Source: DAOTVC01 sp034437215 (lineage in GTDB: Bacteria > Chloroflexota > Anaerolineae > B4-G1 > SLSP01). From it: DNA of 18,356 bases. The stretch spans positions 1 to 18,356 of the forward strand of contig DAOTVC010000009.1 of NCBI GenBank assembly GCA_034437215.1, in the 5' to 3' direction. The notes beneath the pieces are model-generated. The model was given only the letters and a program-made list of their open reading frames with translations. It was not told the DNA's origin and made no database searches. The position numbers were made by a program, and so were the translations under genes. Shown here one piece after another: positions 6,692-14,092 of this stretch (the stretch's first letter is position 1; each line of letters opens with the position of its first letter).

Positions 6692-8053
6692 CTATTTGAC
6701 GAAGACCCGTTTGAGCAGGCCGCCCAGGCCCGGTCCCTCCCGGCGCGCCGGCTGCCGGAAGGCTCCCCGCTCCCCTTCGATCTGCCCGCCGCGGCGCACC
6801 CAGATGGCGCCCAGCGAGGGGAAGAAGCGGTTGGCCATCGAGACGATGGCGTCGGAGGTGGCATTCGGTTTCTCCAGGACAAAGGGACGCTGCTGGTTGC
6901 CGGCGTAGGTGTACTCCAGGTCGTAGGGGATCGTGCCGAACTTCTTCATACCGATGAACTCGATGATCTCCCGCATTCGCAGGCCCGCCTGATCGGTCCA
7001 CTGATTGATGACCAGCTCGAACTTTCCCACCCCCTCTCCGAAGGCCTGCTTCAGACGGGGTACCGCCTCGGCTGTGGAGTGGATGTCGGCAATATCGGGG
7101 CGCACCACCGTGAGCACCAGATCGGCGGTGTCGAGGGCCGCGAAGTGCACTTCGTTGTTCACATCGGGTCCCAGATCGATGACGACGAAGTCATACTGCT
7201 TGCGCGCAAAGATGATGATCTCGCGCACGAGCGCCCGGGTGCGCTCGCCGTTCTCGCGAAAGACGGGCATTCCGGCGACGTGCATGGCGGGGATCCCCGC
7301 CAGACAGTCGAGTTTGGAGGCGTTGACCCCGCCCCAGGGTTGGATGTTGCGGTTGAAGGTGGCGGGCGTGCAGACGGCTCGCCCCTGACGCTGGTACTCA
7401 GGAATCAGGGCGTTGAAGAGGGCGAAGACGTTGCGGTCGGGCTGTAGACCCAGGCGGGAGGCCACGGCGCCGCGGGTCATGTCCAGATCCATGAGAAGGG
7501 TCGCGCGCTTACCCAGCACACCCAGGGCCGCCGCCAGGTTGATGGCGAGGCTGGTCTTCCCCACGCCGCCGCCTGTTCCCCAGAAGGCGAGGACCATTCG
7601 CTGCCAGCCTGCCTCCGCGATCGTCACCAGGGTGGGAGCGTCGAGGGGAACGTAGGTGCGATTCTGCCGCTCCAGGCGCGTGTTGATCACCGCTTCGGGG
7701 ATCAACTCCAGAAGGCGGCGACTCTGGGCGGGATCCAAGGGCGAGGAGACGTGCCCCTTCATGCCCATCGCACGCATCTCATCGGTCCGCGACTCCAGCG
7801 GCGGTAACAGACCGATGGTCGCGATGGGAAAGTCGTCGTAGTGCAGCAGATCCGAGATGAGTGAGACCTGAAAGCCCGGGATGAGAGGGGAGAGCAGGAC
7901 GAGATCGGCCTCCATCTCCGTCGCGTCGCGATAAGCACCGGAAGCGGTGGTGGACATCGAGACCACCTCCATCTCCGGGACGTCCTTCAGGGCCGCCTCC
8001 ACCGCCTGAGCATCGTGCCAGTTCATCGCCAATACGATCTTGATGCGTTCCAT
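6692..8053 (-). CDS. cpaE: CpaE/TadZ pilus-localising ATPase-like protein
   Basis: The 453-residue protein has an N-terminal receiver-like domain (1-120; IKIVLAMNWHDAQAVEAALK, DLVLLSPLIPG) and a C-terminal SIMIBI/ParA-MinD domain. The P-loop is GTGGGVGKTSLAINLA (159-174). It keeps the GKT lysine but has Thr-Gly where the ParA signature Lys is expected (KGGxGKT). LLMDLDMTRG follows as switch I-like and FVVIDLGPDVN (289-299) as Walker B. CpaE/TadZ proteins place the Tad machine at a pole or focus. The C-terminal tail ends GLGGLLKRVFVK, possibly an amphipathic membrane-binding helix. ATG 8053 lies 8 nt behind AAGGAGG, which sits in the end of the preceding gene (gap 4 nt). TadA starts 14 nt downstream. 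Confidence 0.9.
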   Translation of the reverse strand: MERIKIVLAMNWHDAQAVEAALKDVPEMEVVSMSTTASGAYRDATEMEADLVLLSPLIPGFQVSLISDLLHYDDFPIATIGLLPPLESRTDEMRAMGMKGHVSSPLDPAQSRRLLELIPEAVINTRLERQNRTYVPLDAPTLVTIAEAGWQRMVLAFWGTGGGVGKTSLAINLAAALGVLGKRATLLMDLDMTRGAVASRLGLQPDRNVFALFNALIPEYQRQGRAVCTPATFNRNIQPWGGVNASKLDCLAGIPAMHVAGMPVFRENGERTRALVREIIIFARKQYDFVVIDLGPDVNNEVHFAALDTADLVLTVVRPDIADIHSTAEAVPRLKQAFGEGVGKFELVINQWTDQAGLRMREIIEFIGMKKFGTIPYDLEYTYAGNQQRPFVLEKPNATSDAIVSMANRFFPSLGAIWVRRGGQIEGERGAFRQPARREGPGLGGLLKRVFVK

Positions 8054-8057
8054 AACC

Positions 8058-8276
8058 CTATCCTCCTTGCGGGTCTCTTTCCCTCTCCCCCTCGTCGTCT
8101 TCCACATCAGGTGTGGTGGAGAGGATGAGGGCGCGCACGGCGCCGCAGCGCGTGCAGTGCCAGAGCCAGGCGGTATCGGAGAGCCACTGGTGACAGCCCA
8201 GGCTGCAGAAGAGGCGACCGAGCCGCTGTGAGAGCGCCGTCTCGACGGGGCGGGGCGAGAGTTGAGAGGAAGCCAC
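8058..8276 (-). CDS. Zinc-ribbon-like microprotein
   Basis: This 72-residue frame starts at GTG 8276 behind GAGGAGGG. A TTG at 8285 is an alternative start but sits directly on the ribosome site. The core CSLGCHQWLSDTAWLWHCTRC resembles the short Cx3C/H-W...CxRCG arrangement of small prophage-type zinc-binding proteins such as DUF1660, so a single zinc site is likely (Cys/His pair plus the HCTRCG pair). Flanking parts are polar; the C-terminus is acidic (VEDDEGERERD). It lies 15 nt after CpaB and its stop is 4 nt before the CpaE start, so it is surely co-translated. The role is unknown: an adaptor or regulator of CpaE/TadZ or of operon expression is possible. Confidence 0.75.
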   Translation of the reverse strand: MASSQLSPRPVETALSQRLGRLFCSLGCHQWLSDTAWLWHCTRCGAVRALILSTTPDVEDDEGERERDPQGG

Positions 8277-8291
8277 GATTCCCAACCCTCC

Positions 8292-9275
8292 TCACTCCGC
8301 CTGCGTCAACCGGCGGGAGCGGAGTACCTCACCTGCGTCGCGCCCCTGCCAGAAGGCGACGTTGAAGTCGTGCCAGGTGAAGCCGGGCGTCTCGGGAAAT
8401 ACACCGCCATTCTCCACCGTCTCCCGCCACAACGCGGGACGTACGGCGATGCTCATCTTGCCGTTGAAGATGGCCCAATCGAGAGACTCGGCGGTGCTCT
8501 CCGGCACCAGGACGTCGACGCTCACCACGCCCCCTTCGATGTAGGCCGGTGGCTGTTGACCATCGGTGGTCACCGCCCCGTACTGCGGATTGGGTATCTG
8601 CTCTCTGTTCACGCGAACGACCAGGGCACCGGCGACGAGCCGCTTGGTGATGGGCAGGTCGACCGTCACCGTGACCATCCGGGGTTCCTCGTCTGCGATG
8701 ACAGGCGCGGCGGGCTCCGGTGTGATCTCCGTCTCCGTGAGCGGGAGATCGCCGAGCGCGGCGGGCAGGTCCACCGGCAGCCGGGTAGCGGTGACCATCT
8801 CGCTGGCGCGCACCGCTCCGATCGTCGTGTAGATATCGACGACGTCACCCAGGGCGACGAAGGGCATCGTCGTGGCCTCGATGGGGAGGGTCTTGATGAC
8901 CAGATCCGGGTTGGTGAGAGCCAGGGAGAGGCGGCGCACCTTGGAGGCATTGGCTCCGGTGGCGATACGACCGCGGTTGAGCACCTCGCCGGCACGCACC
9001 GTCTCCACGAAGACCCCATCCACCCTCAGGATCTCCAGATCCTCGGCGGTGACCACGGCGGGGAGCAGGGCGGGGCTGAAGGATTGGGTATCGACAGCAA
9101 TGTACCCCTTCTCGAAGGCCGCCTCGATGGGCGTGTAGGCCGGAATATCCTGGGTCGCCAGCGCGACCTGGTAGGTCGGGGGCGTGTTGAGCTCGGCGAA
9201 GACAAGCACCCCGACGAACGCCGCAGCGGCCAGGATCAACCCGATCCAAAATTGAAGAGACTTCACGATACGCAT
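8292..9275 (-). CDS. cpaB: CpaB/RcpC-like SAF-domain protein (canonical copy)
   Basis: The 327-residue protein has an N-terminal membrane helix (9-27), then a SAF domain (about 37-105: YQVALATQDIPAYTPIEAAF, FVETVRAGEVLNRGRI). A beta-rich RcpC region follows (LSLALTNPDLVIKTLPIEA, FVALGDVVDIYTTIG, MVTVTVDLPITKRLVAGAL). In diderm Tad systems CpaB/RcpC sits at the secretin. Here no secretin is present, so it may contact the cell wall or guide the pilus. It starts at ATG 9275 behind AAGGAGGTTAAGCAG. It heads the canonical block, followed by the zinc microprotein and CpaE. The 75-nt gap upstream shows no clear promoter. Confidence 0.88.
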   Translation of the reverse strand: MRIVKSLQFWIGLILAAAAFVGVLVFAELNTPPTYQVALATQDIPAYTPIEAAFEKGYIAVDTQSFSPALLPAVVTAEDLEILRVDGVFVETVRAGEVLNRGRIATGANASKVRRLSLALTNPDLVIKTLPIEATTMPFVALGDVVDIYTTIGAVRASEMVTATRLPVDLPAALGDLPLTETEITPEPAAPVIADEEPRMVTVTVDLPITKRLVAGALVVRVNREQIPNPQYGAVTTDGQQPPAYIEGGVVSVDVLVPESTAESLDWAIFNGKMSIAVRPALWRETVENGGVFPETPGFTWHDFNVAFWQGRDAGEVLRSRRLTQAE

Positions 9276-9350
9276 CTGCTTAACCTCCTTGCTTATTCCC
9301 TTTCGGGATTGAAGACAATCCGCAGCTTCCTATCACTGCACCTGCTACGA

Positions 9351-9890
9351 TCAACGCTGAAAGATTCTCAACAGGGGCGCTACCTCCGTCACCCCGAACA
9401 CCTCGACGGCAACGGCCTGCGCCGCGGCCTTGAGATCCCCTACGAGAACGCGAGCACCGGGCCAGAGACCCTTGAGCCGTCGTTCGTGCCAGCGCGCGAT
9501 CTCCCCTTCTGCACTGATCACGAAGACCAGATCGACAAGAGCCTGCTCGGCCAGATCCTCCGGTGGGGCCAACCCGCCATCCACAACGACATGGGCGAGA
9601 TCCCCCACCTGGCGCACGAACTCCCACACCAGCTCCGACCAGACGCCACAAGGGGGTGTCCAGAGCAGGGTGCGCCGCCTGTGGGCCACCATCTCGGCCT
9701 GCCGGACGCGAAGGTGATCCGTCCACTGCACGATCCGGCTGAGATCGAGGCTCTGACCGTAACCGCCACTCTGCAGCGCCAAACTACCATCCGCCGCATC
9801 CAGGGGAACGGCCCTGACCGTCTGCGCAAGATGAAAGGCAAAGGTGGTGGTCCCTACCCCACCCTTGGCGCCCAGCACCAGAACGAACAT
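9351..9890 (-). CDS. Small CpaE/ParA-like ATPase
   Basis: The 179-residue protein begins MFVLVLGAKGGVGTTTFAFH. The deviant P-loop keeps the ParA signature Lys (K9) but has Thr where the second Lys would be (GGVGTTT), as in many CpaE/TadZ proteins. A Walker B-like HVVVDGG (about 105-111) and a late LVFVIS strand follow. It lacks an N-terminal receiver-like domain and is short for a ParA fold (usually 240 or more), so it is a minimal form. ATG 9890 was chosen because GGGAGG lies 5 nt upstream; GTG 9896 overlaps that site. It lies 12 nt after the next CpaE-like gene, and the two probably work as a pair. Confidence 0.8.
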   Translation of the reverse strand: MFVLVLGAKGGVGTTTFAFHLAQTVRAVPLDAADGSLALQSGGYGQSLDLSRIVQWTDHLRVRQAEMVAHRRRTLLWTPPCGVWSELVWEFVRQVGDLAHVVVDGGLAPPEDLAEQALVDLVFVISAEGEIARWHERRLKGLWPGARVLVGDLKAAAQAVAVEVFGVTEVAPLLRIFQR

Positions 9891-9902
9891 CTTCACCTCC
9901 CG

Positions 9903-10628
9903 CTACAAGCCCAACAACTTCCGAATTTCGTCCGGGGTGAGCGGAGCGCCCAGTGGAATCCACAGAGCGCTGAAATCTCGCCGCTCCCGCCCTCCATCCA
10001 CCACCACGGCGGGATAGTCCCGGGCGCCCTGCGGGTCGGGAGGCCCGGAGTGGACGGTAATCCCCGCCACCTGCAGGGGCTCTTCATCGGGCACCCCATC
10101 CAGCATCAGGAAGGGGTCGCCGCGCCGGGGAGCGTCGAAGAGCGCCACCCGATAACCGGCCTCCTGCAAGAGCCGAGCAGCGGTGACGGCAGCCGTGGTC
10201 GTACTTACCCCACCCCGTCTCCCATAGAATCCAATGCGCACCCCCGACGCGCGTGGAGCAGGCCAACTATGAGCCACGGAATCCGACCCCTCGGGCACCC
10301 GCGCAAAGGCGAGGGACGCACCGGTGGGAGCGGGGGAGGACTTGGCAGCAACGGATGCCGCCGCGATCCCCTCGTCGAGATAGCGCTGCACGTCGGCGAG
10401 CCCCTCTTCTGGAGCAGCAGTCCACACAACCGGAACGCCGACCTCGGGAAGCGTGACACCCTCGACGGCGACGACGAAGTCGGGTGAGAAGGCCTCACAG
10501 GCCACGGATGCCTCGTCCGGTGTCGCGCCGGCGACGACCAGCACCTCCGGCAGCACGAGAGCGCGGTGGAGAGCATCGCACTCGGCCTCGGTGTCGGCGA
10601 CGACGATAATCTGCAGCCTCTCAATCAT
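9903..10628 (-). CDS. Degenerate CpaE-like protein, receiver-like plus ParA-like
   Basis: The 241-residue protein has an N-terminal half (1-95: LQIIVVADTEAECDALHRAL, DFVVAVEGVTL, VPVVWTA) that looks like a receiver or CpaE N-domain. A linker leads to a ParA-like segment (129-241) with FYGRRGGVSTTTAAVTAARL. Here both the signature Lys and the P-loop Lys are absent (RRGGVSTTT), and the Walker B strand reads AVVVDGGRE. It is much shorter than TadZ and may not hydrolyse nucleotide. Its ATG overlaps the lipoprotein stop by 8 nt, with GGAGGAGC upstream. Likely a localisation partner of the adjacent small ParA-like protein; whether it binds ATP is uncertain. Confidence 0.78.
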   Translation of the reverse strand: MIERLQIIVVADTEAECDALHRALVLPEVLVVAGATPDEASVACEAFSPDFVVAVEGVTLPEVGVPVVWTAAPEEGLADVQRYLDEGIAAASVAAKSSPAPTGASLAFARVPEGSDSVAHSWPAPRASGVRIGFYGRRGGVSTTTAAVTAARLLQEAGYRVALFDAPRRGDPFLMLDGVPDEEPLQVAGITVHSGPPDPQGARDYPAVVVDGGRERRDFSALWIPLGAPLTPDEIRKLLGL

Positions 10629-11223
10629 GGGCAGCTCCTCCGTTCGCTACGGTAAGCGGCTCGGAGATCAGCAGTGTCGTCTGACCTGGAGCGTCGACGA
10701 CGATCCGTACTGCTCCCTCCAGGCCGGCGGGGACGTCGAAGGCCAGGGTGCCTGTAGTGGCCGTGCCCGGAGGGAGATCGTCGTCGGGGAAAGCCGGATA
10801 GCCAAGCAGAGTGAGATAGAATTCGGCCTCGATCACCCTTGGGTAGACCTGTCCCGCTCCATCCTGGAGATAGACATCAGTCAAGGCGAGGGTCAGAGGC
10901 GCACCACCGGTGTTGGCAATCCGAACCTGTGCGACGAGGTAGGTGCTGCCCGTGGGTTGCAAGCGCAGGGCCAGCTGTTCGGAGAGGAGCGTGTCCTCCA
11001 GGGGAGGAATCCCCACGGGGGTGGCGAGGCTCAGCTCCGCCAACAGCTCAATCTCTTCGATGAGCAGAGAGGCCCCAATGGGCGTTGGGGTAGCGACCAC
11101 GATCTCGCGCGGCTCAGGCAACACCGGCGGCGCAGGATAGAAGGGGAGTCCGCAGCCGGAGAGCAGCAGCCCCAGCAGGATCGACCCCGCGATCAGAGTT
11201 GATATCCATCTGCAAATCGACAT
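10621..11223 (-). CDS. Lipoprotein with DUF4352-like domain
   Basis: The 200-residue protein starts at ATG 11223 behind GGGAGGAGGGC; the longer upstream frame is not needed. The signal peptide ends in the lipobox L-S-G-C (Cys24), so it is membrane-anchored and outside the cytoplasm. Residues about 40-200 form a beta sandwich-like domain with the phrase YLVAQVRIANTGGAPLTLAL, typical of DUF4352/CARDB-like extracellular domains. It sits between the small pilin and the CpaE-like pair, so it belongs to the second Tad-like block. In a secretin-less Tad machine it could play the role of an outer alignment or pilotin-like factor; that is inference. Confidence 0.85.
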   Translation of the reverse strand: MSICRWISTLIAGSILLGLLLSGCGLPFYPAPPVLPEPREIVVATPTPIGASLLIEEIELLAELSLATPVGIPPLEDTLLSEQLALRLQPTGSTYLVAQVRIANTGGAPLTLALTDVYLQDGAGQVYPRVIEAEFYLTLLGYPAFPDDDLPPGTATTGTLAFDVPAGLEGAVRIVVDAPGQTTLLISEPLTVANGGAAHD

Positions 11224-11237
11224 AGCCCTCCTCCCTG

Positions 11238-11351
11238 TCACGGTCCGATGGCCCGGGTGACCCCGTAGGCCAGGCACCCCACGGCGGCGAGAACCAGCGC
11301 CGCCAAAAGAACGTACTCCACGAGCGACCGCCCCTCTTCGTTCGAGAGCAT
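11238..11351 (-). CDS. flp: Minimal Flp-type prepilin (second pilin)
   Basis: The protein is 37 residues (39 if started at ATG 11357): MLSNEEG then RSLVEYVLLAALVLAAVGCL. It fits the Flp motif: cleavage after Gly, Glu-Tyr at mature 5-6, one hydrophobic helix, short tail. I prefer ATG 11351 because AGGAG is 6 nt upstream. The mature subunit would be only about 30 residues, which is close to the minimum for a pilin, and it lacks an exposed polar C-terminal region. It lies between the TadC-like and lipoprotein genes. It could be a minor pilin, a pseudopilin or the fibre subunit of a second machine. Confidence 0.85.
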   Translation of the reverse strand: MLSNEEGRSLVEYVLLAALVLAAVGCLAYGVTRAIGP

Positions 11352-11385
11352 CCTCATCTCCTCCCCCTTCCGTTTCCACCTACCG

Positions 11386-12144
11386 TCACACCCCAAGCGG
11401 ATAGAGCAGCAGGACGAACACCGGCAGCACCACAAGAACGATAGATACCAGAAAACGCCCCCCTAGAGCGACAAGGCCGCCCCGGAGGCGCTGCACCTCC
11501 TCCTGCTCGACCTCCCGGAGCAGCCGGCTCAACGCTTCCACAGCGCTCAACCGCCCCTCCTCTGCCTCCGCCAATCGTTCGACAAGCCTCCACAGAAGAC
11601 GTGACTCCAGGTCCTCCGCCAGGCGCTCCAGCACCTCCAGCGCGTCGTGGCCCAGTTGCAGGTGTACCCGCAGCCGGCGCAGGAGTGTACCTCGACCATC
11701 ACCGGCCAGAAGATGAAGAGCCGGATGCACCTCACCCCGGATCAGTAGGGCATCCTCGAAGAGCCGCAAGAAGTTACGTACCTCAACCTCGCGCCTCCGC
11801 TGCTCCAAACGAATCAGGTAGGCTCTGAGAAGGGAGGGCAGGAGACCGCCCAGCAGCCCCAGAAGTATCAGCAACAACCTCGACTGCCCAAAGAGCGCGA
11901 CCGCGCCCCCTACACCCGCCAGCACCCCCACCATCTGCAAAGCCGTCCACGCGACCGCGTCCCCACTGGCGGAACCAAGGGTGCTCGTCTTCTCGCCCGT
12001 AGCGCACCACGGGCAGGAGAGCCGAGCGCCACCCGGAGGCCAGAGCCAATCGCTCAACCAGAGGCCGGCAGTCAAGAGCCCCAGCCCACCTCCCAGGGAG
12101 ATCAATCCGGCGAAGAGCCAGCGCAGCAGGTCGGGGGATACCAT
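11386..12144 (-). CDS. TadC-like platform protein (second set)
   Basis: The 252-residue protein starts at ATG 12144, overlapping the previous stop (TGATG). The layout resembles the T2SF family: membrane helix (about 8-35), a second pair (about 70-110), a cytoplasmic helical domain (112-225; LEQRRREVEVRNFLRLFEDA, LVERLAEAEEGRLSAVEAL) and a C-terminal helix (230-250). Sequence motifs are degenerate compared with the canonical TadC at 3.5-4.4 kb. A CPWC pair (Cys44, Cys47) lies after the first helix and might form a disulphide or metal site. Together with its neighbour it forms a second platform pair without a dedicated ATPase. Confidence 0.7.
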   Translation of the reverse strand: MVSPDLLRWLFAGLISLGGGLGLLTAGLWLSDWLWPPGGARLSCPWCATGEKTSTLGSASGDAVAWTALQMVGVLAGVGGAVALFGQSRLLLILLGLLGGLLPSLLRAYLIRLEQRRREVEVRNFLRLFEDALLIRGEVHPALHLLAGDGRGTLLRRLRVHLQLGHDALEVLERLAEDLESRLLWRLVERLAEAEEGRLSAVEALSRLLREVEQEEVQRLRGGLVALGGRFLVSIVLVVLPVFVLLLYPLGV

Positions 12145-12992
12145 CAAGCCACCTCCAGGAGGGCCAGCTCTTCGGAGCAGATGGTGTAGGTAAGAGCCGA
12201 CAGTGAGGCCCCGAGGATCAAGAGCACGCGCTGCTCTAGAGTACTCTTGTAGAGCTCCCGCCACGGGGATAGAAGCAAGCACACCAGCACACCCACGCCA
12301 GCGGCCCCTGCCAGGAGGTCGAGGAGATCTCGCCACCGACCAAGCCTGCCCTCCAGATCAGCACGGAGCACGGAACTACGTTCCAGAGCAGAAGCCAACC
12401 TCTCCAGATGCGGCACCACCTCTCCCTCGCCCATCGACGGTGCCGCACCCAATAGCAGAACCAGGCGCTCTACAGACGGCCCGAAGCCGCGCAGATAGCC
12501 GAGTACCCTCTCCCAGGTCACACCGCGGTTGTAGTCGACGATCATCTGCTCCAGAGCCTCTCCAAGGTCGCCCTCCACCTCGAGACGCTCGATACTTCGC
12601 TCGAGAGCAGCGGCAAGGGAGCCCTGAAGGTAGTTGTGCAGCAGGCGCAGGAGCTCGCGCGTCGTCTGGAGCGCTTCCCGGTCACGTCTCCTACGCTGCC
12701 GGTGCACGTCCCACCGGTGCCCCAGCCAGGCAAGAAGGAGGAAGACCCAGATCGACAGGAGGGGATCGCGCACAAGTACCGCCACGATCAGCCCTGCAGG
12801 GACACCTATCCAGTGAAGGGTGAGCCGCACAGGCGGTTCCCCGACCCCCCTACGTCCGGCTTCAGCTGAGTGCGAATGCAGCCGGGCGACACCCCACCCC
12901 AGGAGGACGCTGCCCGTCAGCAGCCCCGCCCCGAGAGCCGCGACGACGGCAAACGCGATCTTCAACCCTTCGATTGTCCGGTAAGCGACCAC
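12144..12992 (-). CDS. TadB-like platform protein (second set)
   Basis: The 282-residue protein starts at GTG 12992, set by AAGGAGG 8 nt upstream; the earlier frame overlaps the CpaB-SH3 gene. Helices lie at about 9-32 and 65-93, then a long basic-to-helical cytoplasmic domain (95-225; TTRELLRLLHNYLQGSLAAA, GEALEQMIVDYNRGVTWERV, GAAPSMGEGEVVPHLERLA). Two C-terminal helices follow (about 228-275). The layout and the GEALEQM/VPHLERLASALE phrases fit TadB/GspF proteins but are divergent. It overlaps the next gene (TGATG), as TadB/TadC pairs often do. It probably forms a heteromeric membrane platform. Confidence 0.7.
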   Translation of the reverse strand: MVAYRTIEGLKIAFAVVAALGAGLLTGSVLLGWGVARLHSHSAEAGRRGVGEPPVRLTLHWIGVPAGLIVAVLVRDPLLSIWVFLLLAWLGHRWDVHRQRRRRDREALQTTRELLRLLHNYLQGSLAAALERSIERLEVEGDLGEALEQMIVDYNRGVTWERVLGYLRGFGPSVERLVLLLGAAPSMGEGEVVPHLERLASALERSSVLRADLEGRLGRWRDLLDLLAGAAGVGVLVCLLLSPWRELYKSTLEQRVLLILGASLSALTYTICSEELALLEVA

Positions 12993-13030
12993 CTGACGAC
13001 CCTCCTTCTCCTCATAGTCGCTCCTTTGAC

Positions 13031-13045
13031 AGCCCCTCAGGGGCT
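13031..13045. repeat. Small hairpin at the end of the CpaB-SH3 gene
   Basis: AGCCCC-TCA-GGGGCT forms a perfect 6-bp stem whose loop is the CpaB-SH3 stop codon (13037-13039). No T-run follows, so it is at most a weak pause or translational element. Confidence 0.45.
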
Positions 13046-14092
13046 CTCCTGGAGCAGATAGCTCCCCACCGCCCACCCGTAGGTCTCCCCACTCCGGACG
13101 CGCACCCACAACCGATCCTCCACAACGAGCGCCTCGAGCACCTCCACAGCGGCCCCCTCCTGCAGGGTCGATCCCACCGTCACCGTGAGCGAGGGCACGT
13201 GGCGAACGTTCAGCGAGCCTTCCGAGGTTCCTGTGACAACCCTCAGAGAGGGTAAGGCGGGGGATGGAGAGAGGGGAATCTCTGCCGTCCAGGTAGAGTG
13301 TACGGTGGGGAGAACGCTGGCCCCAGGCCCTCTCACCCCGATCTCCGCCTCACCGTTGGTTGCCACGACCTCCTGCCCCTCAGGCAGCGGCACGAGGGGG
13401 GCTAACGACAACCAGAGTTGGGAGCCGGTACCCTGCTCGGCTGCCAGCGCGACCAAACGGGGAGCCAGCTCTGCAGGCACGGCAAGGGTCACGATCTGGA
13501 GGCCACCACCACCGGAAGACGTGCAATCCACCGCCACCTCCCGGACGCTGACCACGCTCGCCGAGGTCAGGCGTTCGGCAGCCAGAGCACGAGACCCGGA
13601 GAGCGCAGCCAACGGAGTCGTCGACGCCCGGGGTTCACGGTCGACGTAGTAGACGTTGGCCCTCTGGCCCCTTTGCAGCGCTCCCCCCACGGCCTGAACC
13701 GGATTAACGGCGATGGAGATGATCTCCAGATGAGGAGCGGCGGGATGGAACTCGGCGGGGGAGGTCAGTGCTCCGTGATAGAGGGGGCTGCCCTCGGGAA
13801 TGGCGGAGGTCGTGATGCGGTCCAGAACCTCCGACGTCTCCAGGTGGATGGGCTCCTCGGCCAGCAGGGCGGGCAGTTCACGGACCTCGACCAGGTCGGC
13901 GGTGATGCGGGTGTAAGGTGGAATGGGAGCCGCCGCCACCACAAGGGGGCGCGTAACGACCAACCGCTCGTAGGTCTTCGCCGCGTAGAAGTAGACGGTG
14001 GCAGCGGCGAGCAGGGAGAGCAGGGCCGCCCCCAGCAGAGCGAGACGGTACCCTCCCCCACTTCTCCTGAAACGCTTCCCCCGACGTCTCAT
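13037..14092 (-). CDS. CpaB-like SAF protein fused to an SH3b domain
   Basis: The 351-residue protein starts at ATG 14092, with GAGGAGGG upstream (the earlier GTG 14107 lies in that motif). A very basic N-terminus (RRRGKRFRRS) precedes a membrane helix (about 16-38). A SAF domain (about 48-110; VVAAAPIPPYTRITADLVEV, IPEGSPLYHGAL) and an RcpC-like middle follow. The last 60 residues (292-351) are a bacterial SH3 domain: GSLNVRHVP, LQEGAAVEVLEA, LWVRVRSGETYGWAVGSYLL. SH3b domains often bind peptidoglycan. CpaB proteins normally lack this, so the fusion suggests the machine crosses or grips the cell wall. It leads the second block, with the TadB/TadC-like genes just downstream. Confidence 0.85.
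   Translation of the reverse strand: MRRRGKRFRRSGGGYRLALLGAALLSLLAAATVYFYAAKTYERLVVTRPLVVAAAPIPPYTRITADLVEVRELPALLAEEPIHLETSEVLDRITTSAIPEGSPLYHGALTSPAEFHPAAPHLEIISIAVNPVQAVGGALQRGQRANVYYVDREPRASTTPLAALSGSRALAAERLTSASVVSVREVAVDCTSSGGGGLQIVTLAVPAELAPRLVALAAEQGTGSQLWLSLAPLVPLPEGQEVVATNGEAEIGVRGPGASVLPTVHSTWTAEIPLSPSPALPSLRVVTGTSEGSLNVRHVPSLTVTVGSTLQEGAAVEVLEALVVEDRLWVRVRSGETYGWAVGSYLLQESP

Noticed and set aside
5640..6908. 422-codon plus-strand frame opposite TadA
   Set aside because: Complement of the well-supported TadA ATPase; no motif of its own.
8262..10487. 741-codon plus-strand frame
   Set aside because: It lies fully antisense to CpaB, the two CpaE-like genes and the zinc microprotein. 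Its composition is the His/Arg/Gly-rich shadow of GC-rich codons, and it has no ribosome site or family motif.
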